The notes under the pieces are model-generated. The model searched no databases, was not told where the DNA came from, and saw only the letters and a list, made by a program, of their open reading frames with translations. From Cellulophaga sp. RHA19 (lineage in GTDB: Bacteria > Bacteroidota > Bacteroidia > Flavobacteriales > Flavobacteriaceae), in assembly GCF_002813425.1 (NCBI RefSeq), contig NZ_PHUL01000001.1:2239001-2303000 (forward strand): a stretch of 64,000 nucleotides of DNA, given 5' to 3'. Shown here piece by piece: positions 60,201-64,000 of this stretch (positions are counted from its first letter, which is position 1; each line of letters opens with the position of its first letter). The position numbers were made by a program, and so were the translations under genes.

Positions 60201-62887
60201 TTATACCTAGTAATGGTTTGCAAAATGGTGCAGATGCAGTTGCTTTATATGCAGGTAATGCATCAGACTTTAGTAATGCGACTGTAACCACAAATGGTTT
60301 AATAGATGCCTTGGTGTATGATACTAACGATAATGATGCTACAGAATTATTAGTTCTTTTAAACCCAGGTGAAGCTCAAATTAACGAAGATGAATTAGGA
60401 AATAAAGACGGACATTCATCACAACGTTTCCCAAACGGACAAGGCGGAGCAAGAAACACAACAACGTATACACAAGCTATACCGTCTCCAGGTACAGAAA
60501 ACGGAGCTGTTATACCACCACCAGCAGTTATTAGTATTGCAGAGGCAAGAAATGTAGCAGACGGAGAAGTGGTTACTGTAACAGGAGTGTTAACGGTTGC
60601 AGATGCTTTTGCTGGTTCTGCTTATATACAAGATACAACAGGAGCAATTGCTATTTTTGATGAGTTGGTACACGGAGATGGTGTTTTTACGGTAGGTGAT
60701 TCTATTACTGTAACAGGTACAAGATCTGCTTTTAATGATCAATTACAAATAGCAACAGTTACCAATGTAGAAAATAATGGTATACCTACAAATACAATAG
60801 AGCCAGTAACTATTACTTTGGTAGAGTTGGCTAATCATCCGGCAGAATTAGTAAAAGTTATTAATCCTACTTTTCCTAAGCCAGGAGATATATTGTTCGG
60901 AAATTCTAACTACACTATAACAGATGCATCTGGTAACGGATCTTTAAGAATAGATAACGATGTAGAAGCTATAGTTGGTTTAGGTCAGCCTAATATATGT
61001 ACAGAAATAACAGGTGTAGTTGGTCGTTTTTATGAAAATTACCAGTTACTACCAAGATCTGCAGAAGATATGCCTTGTGCAGGAGAATATGTGCCACCAA
61101 CAATTCCTGTACAAATAGGAAAAGACAAAACATTAGATGTTGTAGCTTGGAATATAGAGTGGTTTGGAGATGAAGCAAACTCGCCAGCAGCTGGTAACCC
61201 AATGTCTGATGCAATACAGAAAGACAGTACAAAGTCTATAATTAAAAAATTAAACGCAGATATTTATGCTGTAGAAGAAATTGCAGATGAGGTTTTATTT
61301 GCTCAAATGGTAAGTGAACTTCCTGGTTATGACTATGTACTTTCACCGGCAGTTTCTAGACCTAACGATTCAGGTGTTAGTCAAAAATTAGGATTTATTT
61401 ACAATACGTCAACTGTAAATGTAGTAGACACAAAAGTATTATTACAAACTATTCATCCATTATACAATGGTGGAGATGATTCTGCTTTGGTAAATTATCC
61501 AAGTACAACAGACCGTTTTTATGCTAGTGGGCGTTTACCATTTTTAATGACAGCAGATGTAACCATTAATGGTACTATAGAGCAAATAAATGTGGTAGCA
61601 TTGCACGCAAGGGCTAACAGTGGTACAGATGCACAAGGTAGATATGATATGCGTAAGTATGATGTTGAGGTATTAAAAGATACTTTAGATGTACAATATG
61701 CAGATAAAAAACTTATTTTATTAGGTGATTATAATGATGATGTAGATACAACAGTTGCAGATATTACAACAACTACAACATCTAGTTTTAATGCTTATGC
61801 AACAGATGAGGTTAATTATAATATAGTTTCAAAAACATTAAGTAATCAGGATTTTAGATCGTATGTTTTTAGAGAAAATATGATAGATCATATTACTATT
61901 ACAAACGAGTTAAATGACAACTATATAGCAGAATCTGTACGTGTACATTATGAGTTTTATGATAGTGATTACCCAAACACAGTATCAGATCACTTTCCGG
62001 TATCTGCGCGTTTTCAGTTAAAGGGCCTAGAACTAGTAAGTATATCTACAACAAATGTTACTTGTGGTTCTGCTACAGATGGTACTGCTACAGTAGCTAT
62101 AGAAGGTGGTGCAAAACCATATTCATATGACTGGAGTAATGGTGACACTACTGAAGTAGCAACAAACTTAGAAGCTGGTACGCACAGTGTAATTGTTACA
62201 GATGCTTTAGGAAATGAGGTTACTGAAGAATTTAGTGTTACAGCACCAGAGGCAATAACGGTTTCTGTTTCTGACGACACTAAAGTTTACTTAGGTTTTG
62301 ACTCTTGTACTACACTAAGTGTTAATAATATTAAAGGTGGTGTAGCTCCTTACAGTTACGAATGGAGTAACGGAGAAACAACACAAGACATAAAAGCGTG
62401 TCCTGAGGCTACAACAACATATATTGTAACTGTTACAGATGCTAATGGATGTTCTGCTACTGCAGATGTTACAGTAGAAGTAGAAGATGTAAGGTGTGGT
62501 AATGCGTACAGGCCAGGAGTTGAGGTTTGCTACAGAGGAAAATCGTACTGTATGTCTAAATGGGCAGCAGCAGTTTTTATAAAGTATTATGGAGCAACCC
62601 TAGGTGCTTGTGATGCAGTAGAGCAGGTGTCTATTACAAATTTAAGATTGTATCCAAATCCGTTCAGAAACTATTTAAATATTCAATTAAATAGTAATAT
62701 AGAAACTAGAGCAGACTTTGTTATCTATAACTTTTATGGTAGAAAAGTCTTTAGTTCACAAGAAAAGCTTAGAGCAGGAAAATCTAACTTAACGTACAAC
62801 TTAAGTTATTTAAGACGCGGAAAATACTTTTTAAAAGTAAGAGTAAATGGTATAACGCAAAAAGCAAGGTTGCTTATTAAGCGTTAA
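57221..62887 (+). CDS. Giant T9SS-secreted protein with endonuclease I and EEP nuclease domains
   Basis: The 1888-residue product has, in order: signal peptide (1-23), endonuclease I domain (25-265, catalytic His115 in WNREHVFPKS), fibronectin type III (270-360), an adhesive beta domain (370-540), three near-identical lamin-tail domains (from 544, 733 and 920), two OB/DUF5689-like domains (1102-1290), an endonuclease/exonuclease/phosphatase domain (1305-1600: NIEWFGD, Glu1352/1353, GDYND with Asp1503, SDHFP with His1591), two SprB-like repeats (1605-1758), a short cysteine motif, and a T9SS type A sorting domain (from about 1810, LRLYPNPF). Both nucleases look intact. It should be an extracellular DNase. 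Confidence 0.92.
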   Translation: MMKNYLKVFVSIGMLLLTALGYCQVPAYYNGTDVTQTGGNLKTDLSNLVTTTQNTVLSYTPGVWEALKQTDLDPANSNNVLLVYGYNDADGNTTTDRTRSKNRNGGGVGDWNREHVFPKSLGNPNLGTSGPGSDAHHLRSSDVQFNSLRNNHPFGAGSGNAGLMSGNNWYPGDEWKGDVARMILYMYIRYGNQCLPTAVGTGATTYSADVPDIFLEWNAQDPVSQVEINRNVLLEGIQGNRNPFIDNPAFATAIWGGPQAENRFNNTSSDTEAPTAPLNLVAANTTETETLLSWDAATDNVGVTAYQIFNGTTLAGVVSGTSYQVTNLTAETTYTFTIKALDAAGNISVNSNTASVTTLEGTVVTPPTGDYIVFQGYESTATDNWNYTASPNNCNDGGSDVWDVVTSVGSISTPSTGANFFGIRDLEGNCGTADGGTLTFDTVDVSAFTDVSLSFAVNVVGYDVTNGDTISYEIFHDGTSQGVQVVTVGSPYSTTGWEQITALVPNTVSSVSLQLFVKQNGGSDYAGFDDVRLEGTSSTPVTPSILINEIDADTPGTDTQEFVELFDGGTGNTSLDGLVMVLYNGSNNLSYAAYDLDGYATDANGYFVIGNVDVPNVSLVIPSNGLQNGADAVVIYTGDASDFSNGSEISTDNIVDAVVYDTNDSDDAELLVLLNAGEAQVNEGGAGDKDNHSSQRILNGAGGAQNTSTFAQEAPTPGAANGEVVVVPPAEASILINELDADTAGIDTQEFVELFDGGAGNTALDGKVLVFYNGSNNQSYAAYDLDGYTTNANGYFVVGNVDVPNVNIVIPSNGLQNGADAVALYTGDATDFPNNSEISTANLLDALVYDTNDSDDAELLVLLNAGEAQINEDGSGDKDAHSLQRYTNGSGVALSTATYVQALPTPGTSNTNATEPITLVINEVDADTAGTDTQEFVELFDGGKGNTALDGFVLVHYNGSNNQSYAAYDLDGYATNAEGYFVMGNVDVPNVSLVIPSNGLQNGADAVALYAGNASDFSNATVTTNGLIDALVYDTNDNDATELLVLLNPGEAQINEDELGNKDGHSSQRFPNGQGGARNTTTYTQAIPSPGTENGAVIPPPAVISIAEARNVADGEVVTVTGVLTVADAFAGSAYIQDTTGAIAIFDELVHGDGVFTVGDSITVTGTRSAFNDQLQIATVTNVENNGIPTNTIEPVTITLVELANHPAELVKVINPTFPKPGDILFGNSNYTITDASGNGSLRIDNDVEAIVGLGQPNICTEITGVVGRFYENYQLLPRSAEDMPCAGEYVPPTIPVQIGKDKTLDVVAWNIEWFGDEANSPAAGNPMSDAIQKDSTKSIIKKLNADIYAVEEIADEVLFAQMVSELPGYDYVLSPAVSRPNDSGVSQKLGFIYNTSTVNVVDTKVLLQTIHPLYNGGDDSALVNYPSTTDRFYASGRLPFLMTADVTINGTIEQINVVALHARANSGTDAQGRYDMRKYDVEVLKDTLDVQYADKKLILLGDYNDDVDTTVADITTTTTSSFNAYATDEVNYNIVSKTLSNQDFRSYVFRENMIDHITITNELNDNYIAESVRVHYEFYDSDYPNTVSDHFPVSARFQLKGLELVSISTTNVTCGSATDGTATVAIEGGAKPYSYDWSNGDTTEVATNLEAGTHSVIVTDALGNEVTEEFSVTAPEAITVSVSDDTKVYLGFDSCTTLSVNNIKGGVAPYSYEWSNGETTQDIKACPEATTTYIVTVTDANGCSATADVTVEVEDVRCGNAYRPGVEVCYRGKSYCMSKWAAAVFIKYYGATLGACDAVEQVSITNLRLYPNPFRNYLNIQLNSNIETRADFVIYNFYGRKVFSSQEKLRAGKSNLTYNLSYLRRGKYFLKVRVNGITQKARLLIKR
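58850..60515 (+). repeat. Three tandem lamin-tail domain repeats inside the giant nuclease gene
   Basis: The units begin near 58850, 59417 and 59972, each about 560 bases. Segments such as NVDVPN, IPSNGLQNGADAV and VYDTNDSDDAELLVLLN recur almost unchanged, and the DNA is also similar (for example GTATGATACTAACGATA in all three), which points to recent tandem amplification. Confidence 0.9.
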
Positions 62888-62906
62888 GCAAATAGTTAAG
62901 AAATAT

Positions 62907-62941
62907 AAAAACCCATCAATTTAAATATTGATGGGTTTTTG
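62907..62941. terminator. Bidirectional terminator
   Basis: AAAACCCATCAAT and ATTGATGGGTTTT (loop TTAAAT) form a strong stem between the convergent giant nuclease gene and purB. Confidence 0.92.
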
Positions 62942-62970
62942 CTTTATATAAGTTATTAAATAAGCGGCTA

Positions 62971-64000
62971 TTAAATACCAGTATAGTTACTTGGTGTAAT
63001 AGCTTTTAATTCAGTTTTAATAGCATCAGAAACTTCTAAAGTATCTATAAAGTTAGCTATAGATTTCTGATTAATTTTTTCGTTTGTCCTAGTTAAACCT
63101 TTTAATGCTTCATAAGGGTTAGGGTAAGCCTCACGACGTAAAATAGTTTGTATAGCCTCTGCAACTACAGCCCAATTGTTTTCTAAATCTTGCTCAAACT
63201 TTTCTTTGTTTAACAATAATTTATTTAATCCTTTTAGAGTAGAACCAAAAGCAATTATAGTGTGTGCAAAAGGTACACCAGCGTTTCTAAGTACAGTACT
63301 GTCTGTTAAATCTCTTTGTAATCTAGAGATAGGTAATTTGGCAGATAAGTGCTCAAAAATGGCGTTAGCTATACCTAAGTTTCCTTCAGAGTTTTCAAAA
63401 TCTATAGGGTTAACTTTGTGTGGCATGGCAGAAGAACCAACTTCACCAGCTTTAATTTTTTGTTTAAAGTAATCCATAGACACATATGTCCAAAAATCTC
63501 TGTCTAAATCTATAATAATAGTATTTATACGCTTAAGCGTATCAAACAAAGCCGCCATATGGTCATAATGCTCTATTTGTGTAGTTGGGAAAGAGTGTTG
63601 TAAGTCTAACTTTTCTTGTACAAACTGTTGTCCAAATGCTCTCCAATCAATATTAGGGTAGGCAACTTTATGTGCATTAAAATTACCAGTAGCACCACCA
63701 AATTTAGCCGCACTTGGTACATCATTTAATAAATTAAATTGTTCTTTTAAACGAACCACAAAAACCTCTATTTCTTTTCCTAAACGAGTTGGAGAAGCTG
63801 GCTGTCCGTGGGTTCTTGCAAGCATAGAAACCTCTGCCCATTCTGTAACTAATTCTTCTAATTTTTCTACAACATCAAAATACATAGGAACGTAAACCTC
63901 GTTCATTGCCTCTTTTATAGAAAGCGGTATAGCAGTGTTGTTAATGTCTTGCGATGTTAAACCAAAGTGTATAAACTCTTTGTATTCTTCTAAACCTAAC
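62971..64000 (-). CDS. purB: Adenylosuccinate lyase, N-terminus cut by window edge
   Basis: The frame is open to the window edge (it reads LGLEEYKEFIHFGLTSQDIN there), so the ATG at 63906 is internal. About 342 residues are seen. Motifs of the fumarase/aspartase superfamily in the PurB branch are HFGLTSQDINNT, ARTHGQPASPTRLGKE and the flexible signature loop GSSAMPHKVNPIDFENSEGN. It catalyses two steps of purine synthesis (SAICAR to AICAR and adenylosuccinate to AMP). The length fits the about 447-residue flavobacterial form. Confidence 0.93.
   Translation of the reverse strand, partial: LGLEEYKEFIHFGLTSQDINNTAIPLSIKEAMNEVYVPMYFDVVEKLEELVTEWAEVSMLARTHGQPASPTRLGKEIEVFVVRLKEQFNLLNDVPSAAKFGGATGNFNAHKVAYPNIDWRAFGQQFVQEKLDLQHSFPTTQIEHYDHMAALFDTLKRINTIIIDLDRDFWTYVSMDYFKQKIKAGEVGSSAMPHKVNPIDFENSEGNLGIANAIFEHLSAKLPISRLQRDLTDSTVLRNAGVPFAHTIIAFGSTLKGLNKLLLNKEKFEQDLENNWAVVAEAIQTILRREAYPNPYEALKGLTRTNEKINQKSIANFIDTLEVSDAIKTELKAITPSNYTGI

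Noticed and set aside
62971..63906. purB starting at the ATG at 63906
   Set aside because: The coding frame and conserved PurB sequence continue to the window edge.

Overview
The window is chromosomal DNA from an AT-rich member of the Flavobacteriaceae (Bacteroidota). Genus is not claimed. The support comes from several sources: -7 promoter elements of the form TAnnTTTG in front of many genes, no Shine-Dalgarno sequences, MKK-type signal peptides and lipoproteins, a T9SS type A sorting domain, a TonB-dependent receptor, and family content typical of flavobacteria (DUF4252, DUF6263, DUF2807, DUF4097, DUF3817). I see no rRNA, tRNA, CRISPR array, insertion sequence, prophage or replication origin.

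Layout. 1-3.8 kb: the end of a conserved membrane cluster (DUF4129, multi-pass protein, SpoIIM-like, RDD) and a TRIC-type channel. 3.8-8.2 kb: cyclophilin, CoA pyrophosphatase, acyltransferase, an ECF sigma factor with a membrane partner, and xerD. 8.4-11.9 kb: three tandem outer-membrane beta-barrel paralogues, then aroQ and a Dph6-like ligase. 12-18.2 kb: lpdA, a DinB/MsrB/MsrB operon, surface lipoproteins, an M48 peptidase and an Atg22-like MFS transporter. 18.2-21.1 kb: an ECF sigma/anti-sigma operon with two exported repeat proteins (DUF4097 and head GIN). 21.3-35.5 kb: mostly housekeeping genes (lon, cmk, rpsA, pyrR-pyrB, rnz, pdxH, mtaB, a lytic transglycosylase). 35.5-46.8 kb: rpmH, carB, a LytTR two-component system, a thioesterase and rmuC. 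46.9-52.1 kb: a cobalamin uptake locus, with an ABC transporter operon divergent from a riboswitch-controlled TonB receptor. 52.2-57 kb: an S41 peptidase, an ECF sigma/DUF4252 operon and MscS. 57.2-62.9 kb: a very large T9SS-secreted protein carrying two different nuclease domains. 62.9-64 kb: partial purB.

How the genes work together. Cobalamin would bind the TonB receptor under riboswitch control, pass to the lipoprotein, and enter through the FecCD-type permease and its ATPase. The ATPase has no usual start codon and may depend on a +1 frameshift or a rare start. Three ECF sigma factors each sit in a small operon with a short membrane protein. Two of them have a closely matching TGTAAC-N16-C(A/G)TCT(A/T) signature upstream, which suggests autoregulation. 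The large secreted nuclease would degrade extracellular DNA for phosphorus, nitrogen or carbon. No wholly new defence or mobile system is evident. The points most worth checking are the ATPase start, the dual nuclease, the ECF promoters, the mosaic outer-membrane paralogues and a GC-rich hairpin after carB.
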